A stretch of DNA of 64,000 nt from Hyphomicrobiales bacterium (lineage in GTDB: Bacteria; Pseudomonadota; Alphaproteobacteria; Rhizobiales; Rhizobiaceae): the NCBI GenBank assembly GCA_900472625.1, contig UCIT01000001.1, positions 1-64,000 of the forward strand, in the 5' to 3' direction. Made by a program: the position numbers and the translations under genes. Positions 43,292-53,195 of this stretch are shown here, piece after piece. Within the stretch, counting starts at the first letter, position 1; each line of letters starts with the position of its first letter. The notes beneath the pieces are model-generated. The model saw nothing but the letters and a program-made list of their open reading frames with translations, was not told the origin of the DNA and ran no database searches.

Positions 43292-44329
43292 TTATTGCGC
43301 TGCTGCCAGCTGATGCGCGCCAGCGCGAGCCCAGCCCAGCGCGGGAGCGACTTCCGCGGCGATCAGTTCGATCGACCGCAAGATGTCGGCATGCGGCGGG
43401 TCGATCGAGTGAACCTGGAACGTGACGTCGGTCGCGCGAGCAAGGGCAGTGTCGGCGCGAAGCGAGGCTATGACGTCATCCGGCGTGCCGACATGACTGT
43501 CGAGCGCCTTGATGAGGTCTTCGACCGAGTTGCCAGGTATCCGGTGGCCTGCTGCGGCAAACCGGTCGGCAACACGACGCAGGCCTGTTTCGGCAAGCGA
43601 CAGCGCCCAATTGCGGTCTTCGGCGACAAACAGGCTGCGCGAGCCGAGAATGCGCGGCGCCCGGCCTTGCGGCAGGCCCGACAGATAGGCGTCGATGATC
43701 TCGTTCTGGATTTCATCCAAAGTCGCCTCAGGCTTTTCGGCCGTGCGTGGCTGAGTGCGCGACAGCATGAGGCCATCGCCGCTCTGGCCGGCAAGGCGCG
43801 CGCCCTGCGCCGAAAACGTCGCCAGCCACACATGGTCGATCAAGTGCGGGGCGACCGGATACAACACGTTTCCGCCCGCTAGCGGCTGCCCCGTCCAGGC
43901 ATTGCGCACGGTTGATAGGCTCTCGGCATAGACGTCTCTCCGCCGATCGGGATCGACGCCGAATGCCTCGAACGATTCGCGCGTACCGCCGGTTCCGAAG
44001 CCGATCTCCAGTCGACTGTTGGACAACAGGTCGAGCACGGCGGTGTCCTCGGCGACGCGCAGGGCATTTTCCATCGGCAACGTGATTACGCCGGTCCCGA
44101 GCCGGATCGTCGAAGTGCGCGCGGCGACGTGGGAGAGAAAGACCGTCGGGGAGGGAAGACCGCCTTCATCCGCATGAAAATGATGCTGGGCGATCCAGGC
44201 ACTGTCAAAACCATGGCGTTCGGCGTGGATGATCTGCTCGGCTGCCAGCCGATAGCGTTCGCCGGGCTCGACATCGTCAAGGAGGCGAGTGAAGAAGCCC
44301 AGTCGTTTGGGCGTTAAGGTGCTAGTCAT
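43292..44329 (-). CDS. Luciferase-like FMN-dependent monooxygenase (KPN_01858-type)
   Basis: A 345-residue bacterial-luciferase-fold protein (FDSAWIAQHHFHADEGGLPSP, TIRLGTGVITLPMENALRVAEDTAVLDLLSNSRLEIGFGTG). The family uses reduced flavin from a separate reductase to oxidise a small organic substrate. This member belongs to the subgroup that always travels with AhpD-like proteins and a peptide-type ABC importer. It overlaps the ATPase gene by four bases, so substrate uptake and oxidation are expressed together. The substrate is unknown. Confidence 0.83.
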   Translation of the reverse strand: MTSTLTPKRLGFFTRLLDDVEPGERYRLAAEQIIHAERHGFDSAWIAQHHFHADEGGLPSPTVFLSHVAARTSTIRLGTGVITLPMENALRVAEDTAVLDLLSNSRLEIGFGTGGTRESFEAFGVDPDRRRDVYAESLSTVRNAWTGQPLAGGNVLYPVAPHLIDHVWLATFSAQGARLAGQSGDGLMLSRTQPRTAEKPEATLDEIQNEIIDAYLSGLPQGRAPRILGSRSLFVAEDRNWALSLAETGLRRVADRFAAAGHRIPGNSVEDLIKALDSHVGTPDDVIASLRADTALARATDVTFQVHSIDPPHADILRSIELIAAEVAPALGWARAGAHQLAAAQ

Positions 44330-45978
44330 GACGTCGGTCCTGCTGAAATGGCATGTCGAGCGCCACCGGCGCGCGGAAACCTGTTGCCTGGAATGGCCTC
44401 GATAAGTTCGCGGGTGTAGGCGCTCGAAGCGGAAGAAAAGACCTGCTCGACCGTGCCGTAGTCCACCTGCTTGCCGTTGTGGAGGACGGAGACGGTGTCG
44501 GCGATCTGACGCACGACGGCCAAGTCGTGCGAGACGAATATATAGGTCAGGCTCAGATCCCGTTGCAGCGCTGCCAGTAGATCAAGGATCTGTGCCTGAA
44601 CGGTCACGTCGAGCGCCGAAACCGCCTCGTCGAGCACGACGACCTCTGGCTCGAGGATGAGCGCACGGGCTATCGCCACGCGCTGGCGCTGGCCGCCGGA
44701 CAATGCGTGCGGCAGCCGCGACAAGGTCGTGAGCGGCAGGCCGACGCGCTCGACGATAGCGCGGACACGACTCTCTCGCTCTTGCCGGCTGACCGGCTCG
44801 AAGTTCAGCAGCGGCTCCCCGACGATTGCCTGTACGGTTTGACGCGGATCAAGCGAGGCCCATGGGTTCTGGTAGACCAGTTGTACCGTGCGACGGAATT
44901 GCCGGAGCTCCCTGGCGCGCAGGCTGCCAACGTCGAAATCGCCGATGTGGATATCGCCACCCGTGGGTTTCTGGAAGCCGGCAAGAGCGCGGATCGTGGT
45001 GGTCTTTCCACATCCGGATTCGCCCACGACCGCATGGGTCGTGCCACGGGCGACGGTGAATGAGATGCCATCGACGGCGCGGAAATTTCGACCGTTCGGC
45101 AGCGGAAAATCCTGGACAAGCTTGTTGACCGTTACAGCGGCACCGCGCCCGGGTTCAATCTTCGGGCGAGGTCTTATTGCGGCCAGGGATGGGGCGTCGG
45201 AGAGCAGCTTGCGGGTGTAGGCGCTCTGCGGCGCGGCCAGAACTTCGGCGGTCTTGCCCTGTTCCTGTATGCGTCCGCCCTGCAACACGATGATCCTGTC
45301 CGATCGGTCGGCGGCAACGCCGAGATCGTGGGTGACGAGCAGCACTGCCGTGCCGTATTCGCGGCGCAGATCGTCGATCAGGTCGAGAATGCGCCGCTGA
45401 ACGGTAACGTCGAGCGCCGATGTCGGTTCGTCGGCAATGATCAGCGCTGGTCGCAGCGCGATGGCGATGGCAATCAGAACACGCTGTTTCATGCCGCCCG
45501 AGAGCTCATGTGGATACTGCCGCATCCGCAGTTCGGGTTCTGACAGGCCGACATGGTTCAGCAGTTCGATGACCTTGCGGTCGGCATCACGGCGGCTGAG
45601 ACGGCCATGGATTTCGAGGATCTCGCGCACCTGACTGCCGATGGTCGCCACCGGGTTGAGGGAGCTGCCCGGATCTTGCGGCACGAGGCTGACGACAGCG
45701 CCGCGGATATCGCGCAGGCGCCTGGCGTTCCAACGGCTGATGTCCTCGCCGTTCAGAAGGATCGCGCCGGACTCGATGCGGCCGTTTTCCGCCAACAGGC
45801 CGATCACCGCCTGCGCCGTCGATGTCTTGCCGGAGCCGCTCTCACCGACGAGCGCGACCACCTCGCCGGGCTCGACGGTGAATGCGACACCGTGAACGAC
45901 GGTCGTATGGGTATCGGCCTGGCGATAGGATATCTTGAGATCGCGAACGTCTAGGACAGGTGTGGCGGAAGCGGTCAT
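44326..45978 (-). CDS. Peptide-type ABC transporter, fused double ATP-binding protein
   Basis: A 550-residue fusion of two ABC ATPases (DppD-like and DppF-like). The first half has Walker A GESGSGKTS, signature LSGGMKQR and Walker B ALIIADEPTSALD; the second half has GESGCGKTT, LSGGQRQR and VVVLDEAVSALD. It energises the importer formed with the two permeases and the binding protein encoded upstream. The start is set where ATGA overlaps the permease stop; a much longer frame inside the permease gene is not real. Confidence 0.9.
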   Translation of the reverse strand: MTASATPVLDVRDLKISYRQADTHTTVVHGVAFTVEPGEVVALVGESGSGKTSTAQAVIGLLAENGRIESGAILLNGEDISRWNARRLRDIRGAVVSLVPQDPGSSLNPVATIGSQVREILEIHGRLSRRDADRKVIELLNHVGLSEPELRMRQYPHELSGGMKQRVLIAIAIALRPALIIADEPTSALDVTVQRRILDLIDDLRREYGTAVLLVTHDLGVAADRSDRIIVLQGGRIQEQGKTAEVLAAPQSAYTRKLLSDAPSLAAIRPRPKIEPGRGAAVTVNKLVQDFPLPNGRNFRAVDGISFTVARGTTHAVVGESGCGKTTTIRALAGFQKPTGGDIHIGDFDVGSLRARELRQFRRTVQLVYQNPWASLDPRQTVQAIVGEPLLNFEPVSRQERESRVRAIVERVGLPLTTLSRLPHALSGGQRQRVAIARALILEPEVVVLDEAVSALDVTVQAQILDLLAALQRDLSLTYIFVSHDLAVVRQIADTVSVLHNGKQVDYGTVEQVFSSASSAYTRELIEAIPGNRFPRAGGARHAISAGPTS

Positions 45979-46859
45979 CGCGTGCTCCTCCCCAATGATT
46001 GGCTGATGCGGTTTGCGGAAAGCACGACCGCCACGACGACCAAACCCGGAGCGGCGGCCAACCACCAGGCGGTGGCGAGATAATTGCGGCCTTCCGCAAT
46101 CAGCAGGCCCCATTCCGGCGTCGGCGGTGGTGCGCCATATCCGAGGAAGCCGAGAGTGGAAATCTGCAGGATCGCCCAACCGAATTGCACGGCGGTATAG
46201 GCGATGACCGAGGTGAGCGAATTGGGCAGGATATGCCGCCATAAAACCTTGGCGAAGGAACTGCCGCTGCCGAACGCCGCTTCCACGAATTCGGAGCTCC
46301 GTACCCGAACCACTTCTGAGCGCATCAACCGTGCGAAGCCGGCAATCGCGGTGGCGCCGACGGCGATCGCAGCGTTGAAGGTGCCGAAACCGAGCAGGAT
46401 GATGATGCTCAGCGACAGAAGCAGGGTCGGGATGGACAACAACACGTCAACGAGGCGCATCAGAACCTCGTCTGTCCGGCCGCGTACGGAACCGGCGACG
46501 AGGCCGATCGCCGTTCCTGCGACGAGCCCAACGCCCACAGCCGAGATTGCGCCCGACAGGGAATGGATAGCGCCGTAGACGATGCGGGCAAACAGGTCGC
46601 GGCCGAGCGAATCCGTGCCGAGAAGATGCGCCATGGAGGGGGCCTTCAGCTGTCCGCCGGGCAAGCCCTGGAGCGGATCATAGGCGGTGAACAGTCCAGG
46701 CACGACGATCCATGCGAGCACCAGCGCAATGACAATCCATGCGAGCGCCAGCCCGTATGGGAAGCGCTTCAGTGCTGCGGGGACGTTGCCATGTCTCGCT
46801 GTCCGAGCCGGCCGATCCGCCGCTTTGGTGGGAGAGGAAAGAGTGTCGGCGCTGGTCAT
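45975..46859 (-). CDS. Peptide-type ABC transporter permease (DppC-like)
   Basis: A 294-residue inner-membrane protein with the N-terminal OppC-like region, LLGTDSLGRDLFARIVYGA and several membrane segments. The EAA coupling segment is near FVEAAFGSGSSFAKVLWRHILPN. It pairs with the DppB-like permease whose stop overlaps its start. Confidence 0.9.
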   Translation of the reverse strand: MTSADTLSSPTKAADRPARTARHGNVPAALKRFPYGLALAWIVIALVLAWIVVPGLFTAYDPLQGLPGGQLKAPSMAHLLGTDSLGRDLFARIVYGAIHSLSGAISAVGVGLVAGTAIGLVAGSVRGRTDEVLMRLVDVLLSIPTLLLSLSIIILLGFGTFNAAIAVGATAIAGFARLMRSEVVRVRSSEFVEAAFGSGSSFAKVLWRHILPNSLTSVIAYTAVQFGWAILQISTLGFLGYGAPPPTPEWGLLIAEGRNYLATAWWLAAAPGLVVVAVVLSANRISQSLGRSTR

Positions 46860-47800
46860 GTGGTGGCACCGTTTCTGTTTCTAAGCCGAGGGTCGAGGAA
46901 GGGAAAAGCCAGATCGACGGCGAGGTTGATGGTCACGAATGCAGCGGCCGAGATCACGACGATGGCCTGCAGCACAGACAGGTCCTGGTTTCCCACGGCT
47001 TTCTCCGTCAGTCCGCCAATACCGTTGAGGCCGAACACGGTCTCGGTGACCACCGCTCCGGCCAGAAGCTCGCCGAACAGCACGCCGGCAATCGTCAGTG
47101 CCGGCAGGATCGCGTTGCGGGCCACATGCCGCCAGAGCAGGCGGATTTCGCTTGCGCCCTTGGCGCGGGCAACCGCGATAAACGGCCGGGTGCGGATCTC
47201 GTCGATTTTGCGGATCAGGATCTGCGCCAGAGGTGCCGCGATCGGTACCGCTAAGGTCGCCACCGGCAAGATCAGACTTTGCCAGGGGCCAGGATTGATC
47301 ACCGGCACCAGTTTCAGGCGGAAGGAGAAGATCTGGATCAGCATGATCGCCAGCCAGAAGACCGGCACGGCGATAAACAGCGATGGAAGTGACTGGATAA
47401 GATTGCGTAACGAGCCGAACGGCGCCATCGACGACAGAAAGGCGATAAGGACCGCCAGGAGTGCCGCGGCGGCAAAACCGAGACCTGCAAGTTTCAAGGT
47501 CGGCGGTAGGTTGGTCGCCAGTTGCGCCGAAACCGGCACACCGGCTTGGAGCGAATAACCGAAATCGCCTTGCAGGAAGTTCGAAAGCGTCGTCGCATAT
47601 TGCGGCAGCAGTCCGGAATCGATCGCATAGGTCGCGCGGATTTCCTGAATCTGCTCAGCGCTCAAGCCGTATTCCGGATTGAGGAATTTGATCAGGACAG
47701 CATCACCCGGCATCGCCTGCAATAGGATGAACGACAGCGTGAAGGCAGCCCACAGAACGAGGACCGCTTGTCCGATCCGCCCCAGCACATAGCGTGTCAT
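46856..47800 (-). CDS. Peptide-type ABC transporter permease (DppB-like)
   Basis: A 314-residue inner-membrane protein starting at MTRYVLGRIGQAVLVLWAAF. The usual AMPGDAVLIKFLNPEYGL region follows the first helix, and the EAA-type region is FIAVARAKGASEIRLLWRHVARN. Four bases overlap with the next permease. A frame with 14 extra residues is possible but lacks similarity. Confidence 0.9.
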   Translation of the reverse strand: MTRYVLGRIGQAVLVLWAAFTLSFILLQAMPGDAVLIKFLNPEYGLSAEQIQEIRATYAIDSGLLPQYATTLSNFLQGDFGYSLQAGVPVSAQLATNLPPTLKLAGLGFAAAALLAVLIAFLSSMAPFGSLRNLIQSLPSLFIAVPVFWLAIMLIQIFSFRLKLVPVINPGPWQSLILPVATLAVPIAAPLAQILIRKIDEIRTRPFIAVARAKGASEIRLLWRHVARNAILPALTIAGVLFGELLAGAVVTETVFGLNGIGGLTEKAVGNQDLSVLQAIVVISAAAFVTINLAVDLAFPFLDPRLRNRNGATT

Positions 47801-47854
47801 GCCATTTCTCCGAAATCGGGGAGGGCGGCACCATGCCGCCATCCATTTAAGAAC

Positions 47855-49483
47855 TTATTTGTCCAGCCAGGTGCTGTAGAAGGAAGGGCGTCCTACCGCC
47901 TCGAAGGCGATCCCCTTGACATATGGGGCGCCAGCGAAAGCCTGCGGCTCCTCGAAGATCGGAACTGCATAGGCCTGGTCGAGCACGTAGGCCTGCGCCT
48001 CGGCGACCGCTTTCAGGCGTTTTTCGCGGTCCGGCTGCGAGGCGATCTCGTCGAGAATGGCGTTCAGCTTGGCGTCGGTGAAGGTCTTCACCTTGTCGCT
48101 GGTACCGCCCTTCTGCAGCAGCAGGTTACGCAGTGTCGGATAATACTGGCTCTTGACCACGTCGGGATCGGCGCGTCCGACCATCGCCACGGCAACCGGT
48201 GTCTTCTGGGGATCCAACTCATCGACGATCTTGCTGCCAGCGTCGCCGGCGAGCACGTTGAACTTCACACCGATCTTGGCCCATTGCTGGGCAATTAGTT
48301 GCAGCGTGGCCCGGCTCTGTGGCTGCGGCAGCGATTCATACGCCGTTAGCACCAGCTTCTGGCCATCCTTTTCGCGGATGCCGTCTGCACCGGCCTTGTA
48401 GCCGGCCTCGTCCAGCAGCGTCTTGGCCTTCTCGGCGTCGTATTGCAGCTTGTCGGTCTGCGGCACGTAGCCGATTGCCGTGGAGGCGAGAATGGACGTC
48501 GCCTTCGGATAATTCTTTGAAAAGATCGTCGAGATGATCTCGTCGCGGTTGACCGCCAGCGACAGCGCCTTGCGCACGCGGACATCGGCAACCAGCGGAT
48601 TGTCTGCCCGGAAGACGATGGAGTTGTTCACACCACGCGTGCCGGGTGCATAGATCTGGAAGCCCTGGGTTTCGACCTGACCTTCGTCATAGGCCTGGAT
48701 CTGACGGATGAAGTCCGCCTGGCCAGCGAGAAGCGCGCCGATACGGACGCTGTCCTCACCCGTGACAATGTACTGGATGCCATCGAGATACGCGCGGCCC
48801 TGGTGCGGCAGCTTGGCCGGTCCCCAAGTGTAGTCCTCACGCGCCTTGAGATCGAGCGTCTTGCCAAGGGTTTCGGCCGAAACCACGAACGGGCCGGAGC
48901 CGATGATCTTGGTGGCATCGCCGAGTTGTTCGAACGGCAGGGCCAGCGTCGAGAGTGCAACAATGCCCGAGCCAATGACGGATGTGCCCTGCAGGAAACC
49001 TGGAGACGGCTTCTTGAAGTGGAACGTCACGGTCAGCGGATCGACGACCTCGCTGCGCTCGTAGTTGTTGACCACTTCCGATCCCGGCTGCTTCAGCGCC
49101 TTGTTGCCTAGCCCGAATGTATCGAAGTTCTTGGCGACCACGGCCGCGTCGAGTGGGGTACCGTCGGAGAAGGTCACCCCGGGCCGAAGCTTGAATGTGT
49201 ATTCGGTGGCGTCAGCATTCACCTGCCAGGATTCGGCAAGCCACGGCTCGATTTCGAGCGTCTTTGGATTCTGATAGGTTAGCTTGTCGGTGATCTGGTT
49301 GAGAATGCCGCCATTCGGATAGAAGCCGCCTGCGGGTGGATAGAGATTGGTATGGGTCTGTTGCTCTAGATAGACGAGCGTGCCTCCCTTGACGGGCTGG
49401 TCGGCGGCCGTGGCGATGGTCGAAAGCGTCGTGGCGGCCAGGAGCCCTAGGCTGAGTGCTATAAACTTTTTGTAGGAGGTCAT
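47855..49483 (-). CDS. Peptide-type ABC transporter substrate-binding protein (KPN_01854-type)
   Basis: A 542-residue periplasmic binding protein with a signal peptide (LSLGLLAATTLSTIATA) and the SBP family 5 core (GGILNQITDKLTYQNPKTLEIEPWLAESW, YTFKLRPGVTFSDGTPLDA). It delivers cargo to the permeases encoded just downstream and heads the operon that ends with the monooxygenase and AhpD-like genes. It matches the binding-protein family that accompanies such clusters. The cargo is unknown; candidates are small peptide-like or organosulfur compounds. Confidence 0.86.
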   Translation of the reverse strand: MTSYKKFIALSLGLLAATTLSTIATAADQPVKGGTLVYLEQQTHTNLYPPAGGFYPNGGILNQITDKLTYQNPKTLEIEPWLAESWQVNADATEYTFKLRPGVTFSDGTPLDAAVVAKNFDTFGLGNKALKQPGSEVVNNYERSEVVDPLTVTFHFKKPSPGFLQGTSVIGSGIVALSTLALPFEQLGDATKIIGSGPFVVSAETLGKTLDLKAREDYTWGPAKLPHQGRAYLDGIQYIVTGEDSVRIGALLAGQADFIRQIQAYDEGQVETQGFQIYAPGTRGVNNSIVFRADNPLVADVRVRKALSLAVNRDEIISTIFSKNYPKATSILASTAIGYVPQTDKLQYDAEKAKTLLDEAGYKAGADGIREKDGQKLVLTAYESLPQPQSRATLQLIAQQWAKIGVKFNVLAGDAGSKIVDELDPQKTPVAVAMVGRADPDVVKSQYYPTLRNLLLQKGGTSDKVKTFTDAKLNAILDEIASQPDREKRLKAVAEAQAYVLDQAYAVPIFEEPQAFAGAPYVKGIAFEAVGRPSFYSTWLDK

Positions 49484-49734
49484 CTGCGGATCCGTGATTG
49501 ATTGATGACGCAGAACCTAGCTTTATGCTCACTTTGTTGATTGATTTTGTATTCTATTTTTGCGGGGTGAGCTGAATGTTTCGTCTGGATACCGCCCGAT
49601 CAAAACAAACTCATTTCGAAGTGCGAAAGCGGATAGGGCAGCGCTACGTCAGGCTGGGAAACAGCGTGATGCATCCGCGAAATCCGGCAGCGCCCGGCGG
49701 CGCCTATTCTGGAAAAGCTTGAACGTGCTGTTTG

Positions 49735-50436
49735 CTAGAGTACTTCCAGATCGGCGCGCGAAAGAGTACGCCGGATTTTTCCCTTGCCCATCTCCACGGC
49801 CCGGTCGCACATGTGAGCGACCACCCCCGGGTCATGACTCACCAATACCAGCGTCATCCCGGTGTCCCGCTTCAAGTCGTTCAAAAGGTTGAGAATGCCG
49901 GCCTGCACGGAGACGTCGAGTGCTGATGTTGGCTCATCAAGCAGCAGCAGTCGCGGCTTTAGCAGCAAGGCGCGAGCGATTGCCACACGCTGTCTCTGGC
50001 CGCCGGACAGTTGATGCGGATAACGGCCAGCGATATCGGCATTGAGCCCGACGCGATCCAGCGCGCTGGCAACCTCTTCGCCCACTTTGGCGCTCCCTGC
50101 AAGGCTCAGCGGTTCGCCGAGAATACGGCCCACGCGGTGGCGCGGGTGCAGTGAGGAATAGGGGTCCTGAAAGACCATCTGGATATCGCGGCGTAGCGAA
50201 CCTGTTATCTTCCGGCCGGGCTGCAGTGGCGCACCAAATGCTGTGATTGCTCCGCTCCAGTCGAGGTTCAGACCAGCGACGGCGCGCAGGGCGGTCGTCT
50301 TGCCGCAGCCGGACGGACCGATCAGGCCGAATGTCTCTCCTTCTGCGACGTCAAAGCTGATGTCATCGACAGCGGCAAAGTTTCCAGCCTTGCCGTTGAA
50401 GACGATGGACAGGTTCTCGATGGAAAGCGCGCTCAT
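49735..50436 (-). CDS. Peptide-type ABC transporter ATP-binding protein (DppF-like)
   Basis: A 233-residue ATPase with Walker A GPSGCGKTT, MVFQDPYSSLHPRHRVG, signature LSGGQRQR and Walker B LLLLDEPTSALD. It is shorter than usual at the C-terminus (no oligopeptide-transporter zinc tail). It overlaps the DppD-like gene by four bases in a second complete importer operon. Confidence 0.88.
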   Translation of the reverse strand: MSALSIENLSIVFNGKAGNFAAVDDISFDVAEGETFGLIGPSGCGKTTALRAVAGLNLDWSGAITAFGAPLQPGRKITGSLRRDIQMVFQDPYSSLHPRHRVGRILGEPLSLAGSAKVGEEVASALDRVGLNADIAGRYPHQLSGGQRQRVAIARALLLKPRLLLLDEPTSALDVSVQAGILNLLNDLKRDTGMTLVLVSHDPGVVAHMCDRAVEMGKGKIRRTLSRADLEVL

Positions 50437-51266
50437 GGTGTAACGCCTGTAGCGTCGAGTGTGGGAAGTCGCGTTCCGTAGGTTGCCGCTGAAGGTCGGG
50501 CCGACCAGAGTCCCCTGGTGTAAGACGACTGCGCATCGGAAAGCTCGGCGGCGGCTAGACGATCGACGATTTGCCCGTGACGCATGACCAAAACGCGATC
50601 GGCATAGCGTGCCACCTGCTGCAGATCATGGCTGATCAGCAGCAGCGACATGCCGAATTCCTCTGTCAGCGATCGGAGGAGCGTCAAGATCTGGTCCTGG
50701 AGATCCCGGTCGAGCGCCGAGGTTGGCTCGTCGGCGATAATCAGCTTCGGCCGGTTCACCAGCATGGCGGCGATCATCACGCGCTGGCCCATGCCACCCG
50801 AAAGCGCCGCAGGGTAGCTGGCGTAAACGCGGGCGGGATCGGGCAGTCCGACTTTCTCAAGCATATCAAGCGCGCGATCACGGCGTTCCTTGGCGGATAG
50901 CCTGGTGTGCAACAGCAATGCCTCTTCGACCTGGCGGCCGACGCGGTGAGCGGGATTGAGGGAGAATTTCGGATCTTGCAGGATCAGGGCCATGCCGCTG
51001 CCGCGCAGGCCGTTCCATGCGCCGGCGGTCAAACCCGTCAAATCCCGGCCGTCGAAAGACAGGGTTTTGGCCTCGACCTTAGCGTAACTTGGCAGTAGCC
51101 CCATGATGGCGCGACCGGTCATTGATTTGCCGGATCCCGATTCTCCGACCAGTGCGACAATTTCTCGGCCGACCGTGAAAGATATCGATTTGACCACTTC
51201 GACGGGACCGGCGGCCGATGGGAAGGCTATCCTGAGGTTGTCTACGGCAAGCACTGGTTCAGTCAT
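50433..51266 (-). CDS. Peptide-type ABC transporter ATP-binding protein (DppD-like)
   Basis: A 277-residue ATPase with Walker A GESGSGKSM, ALILQDPKFSLNPAHRVG, signature LSGGMGQR and Walker B LIIADEPTSALD. Unlike the importer at 44326 the two ATPases are separate genes here. It overlaps the DppC-like permease by eight bases. Confidence 0.88.
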   Translation of the reverse strand: MTEPVLAVDNLRIAFPSAAGPVEVVKSISFTVGREIVALVGESGSGKSMTGRAIMGLLPSYAKVEAKTLSFDGRDLTGLTAGAWNGLRGSGMALILQDPKFSLNPAHRVGRQVEEALLLHTRLSAKERRDRALDMLEKVGLPDPARVYASYPAALSGGMGQRVMIAAMLVNRPKLIIADEPTSALDRDLQDQILTLLRSLTEEFGMSLLLISHDLQQVARYADRVLVMRHGQIVDRLAAAELSDAQSSYTRGLWSARPSAATYGTRLPTLDATGVTP

Positions 51267-52116
51267 GACGAGGGTCCAGTATATCGCGCAGCCCGTCGGC
51301 GACGAGATTGAAACCTAACGACGTGATCAGGATGGCAAAGCCCGGTACGGCGGCGATCCACCATTGATCGAAAATGACCTGCGTGCCTTCGGCCACCATC
51401 GATCCCCACTCCGCGGTTGGCGGTCGTACACCTAATCCCAGAAATCCGAGACCGGCGGCGGCAAGGATGATGCCGGACAGATCGAGCGCCAGCCGGATGA
51501 TGGCTGAGGGAAGGACGAGCGGCAGCACATGCCCCCACAGCAAACGGATACCGCGAATGCCCACCATTTCGGCAGCAGCAAGATAATCGCTGCGTTTCAG
51601 CGCCGTTGTCTCGACCCTGGCTTGCCGGGCGTAGGCTGGCCAGCTTGTCAGCGAGAGCGCCAGCGCGCCGTTCAAAAGACCAGGCCCCATGATGGCAACG
51701 AAGGCAAAGGCCAGCAGCAACCGTGGAAAGGACATGACGATATCGGTGATGCGCATCAGAACGCGCTCGGCGATGCCGCCGAAATAGCCGGCCAGGATGC
51801 CGATGATGATGCCGATTGGTGCCATCAGCACGATGACGAAGAGTACCAGCAGGAGGGTCGGCCGGGCGCCATAGAGCATCCGAGATAGCAGATCGCGTCC
51901 GAACGCATCGGTGCCGAGGAGGTGGACCGCATTTGGCGCGGCGAGACGGTTCGCCGTTTCCTGCAGGTTGGGATCGTAGGGCGCGATCAACGGCGCCAAC
52001 AGCGCTGCGGCGAGCACGACGAGGATGATGAGCGCACCCGCGGCTGACGATGGCGACCGAAGGATGCGGCGCGCGACGGATGCCGGGCGAACGACTGATA
52101 CGACTGCAAGGCTCAT
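51259..52116 (-). CDS. Peptide-type ABC transporter permease (DppC-like)
   Basis: A 285-residue inner-membrane protein with LLGTDAFGRDLLSRMLYGARPTLLL and the coupling region DYLAAAEMVGIRGIRLLWGHVLP. The adjacent DppB-like permease overlaps its start. Part of the second importer operon. Confidence 0.89.
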   Translation of the reverse strand: MSLAVVSVVRPASVARRILRSPSSAAGALIILVVLAAALLAPLIAPYDPNLQETANRLAAPNAVHLLGTDAFGRDLLSRMLYGARPTLLLVLFVIVLMAPIGIIIGILAGYFGGIAERVLMRITDIVMSFPRLLLAFAFVAIMGPGLLNGALALSLTSWPAYARQARVETTALKRSDYLAAAEMVGIRGIRLLWGHVLPLVLPSAIIRLALDLSGIILAAAGLGFLGLGVRPPTAEWGSMVAEGTQVIFDQWWIAAVPGFAILITSLGFNLVADGLRDILDPRHD

Positions 52117-53195
52117 CGCACCCGATCTTTCTCGATGTTGCTGACAGCCAGATCGGTCAGCGCGTTAAGCAGCACGAAGGAACTGCCGACGACAAGCGTT
52201 GCGCCGAGGATCGCCGGCATGTCACCGGAAAACATCGCGGTCGTCAGGTAGCGGCCGATGCCTGGCCACGCGAAGACGGTTTCGGTCAGTACGGCGCCCT
52301 CAAGCAGGCTTGCATAGGCGAGCGCGACGACGGTGATCAGGGTGCCGGAAATGTTGGGCAGGACATGCACGAAGACGACGCGGCCAAGGCTGGCACCCTT
52401 GGCGCGCGCGGTCGTTACATATTCGTGGCCAAGCTCGGTGAGCACCGCGGCACGCGTCAGCCGGGAGATGCCGGCCAGAGCATAGAGCGCCAGGACTGTT
52501 GCTGGTAGCGCCAGATGTGCAAAGACATCACGAACGGCGCCGGCCTTGCCGGAGAGCCAGGCGTCGATGATGGCGAAGCCGGTGACCGGCTTCACCGTAT
52601 ACTGGAACACGACGTCGAGCCGTCCCGGGCCCGGCGCCCAATGCAGGCGGGCGTAGAAGAGCAGAAGCATCAGTAGCCCGAGCCAAAAGATCGGGACCGA
52701 GTAGCCGAACAGCGACACCACGCGTGCCACCGCGTCGATCCAGGTTCCAGGCTTCATTCCAGCCGCGATGCCAAGCGCCAGCCCCACGATGGTGCCGAGA
52801 ACGATCGCCGCAGTCGCCAGTTCGATCGTTGCGGGGAACGTGCGAGCGATATCGAGCGCGACAGGCTGGCCGGTGGAAATCGACTGGCCGAGATTGCCGG
52901 AGAGCGCTGCCTGCAGATACCGCATGAACTGCACCGGAAGAGGCTGGTCGAGGCCGAGCGCAAGACGCGCCGCGTCATAGCTCGACTGGCTGGCGTGATC
53001 GCCGACCAGCTGCAGGGCAGGGTCGATCGGCGCCAGCCTCGTCATGCAGAAGGTGACGATCGCTAGTCCGAGCAGCGTTAGCGCACAAGACCATAGCCAG
53101 CGCGAGAGACCCCACAACAAAGAGAACCCCCGCCGACCGATTGGCCGACGGGAGTTTTCAGTGTCGGATTGCGTGCGGATATCCGCAGCTTGCAC
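52113..53195 (-). CDS. Peptide-type ABC transporter permease (DppB-like)
   Basis: A 360-residue inner-membrane protein with an unusually long, basic N-terminus before the first membrane helix. It then follows the DppB pattern, with the coupling region EYVTTARAKGASLGRVVFVHVLPN. It starts one base before the stop of the binding-protein gene and overlaps the DppC-like gene. A later internal start is possible. Confidence 0.86.
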   Translation of the reverse strand: MQAADIRTQSDTENSRRPIGRRGFSLLWGLSRWLWSCALTLLGLAIVTFCMTRLAPIDPALQLVGDHASQSSYDAARLALGLDQPLPVQFMRYLQAALSGNLGQSISTGQPVALDIARTFPATIELATAAIVLGTIVGLALGIAAGMKPGTWIDAVARVVSLFGYSVPIFWLGLLMLLLFYARLHWAPGPGRLDVVFQYTVKPVTGFAIIDAWLSGKAGAVRDVFAHLALPATVLALYALAGISRLTRAAVLTELGHEYVTTARAKGASLGRVVFVHVLPNISGTLITVVALAYASLLEGAVLTETVFAWPGIGRYLTTAMFSGDMPAILGATLVVGSSFVLLNALTDLAVSNIEKDRVR

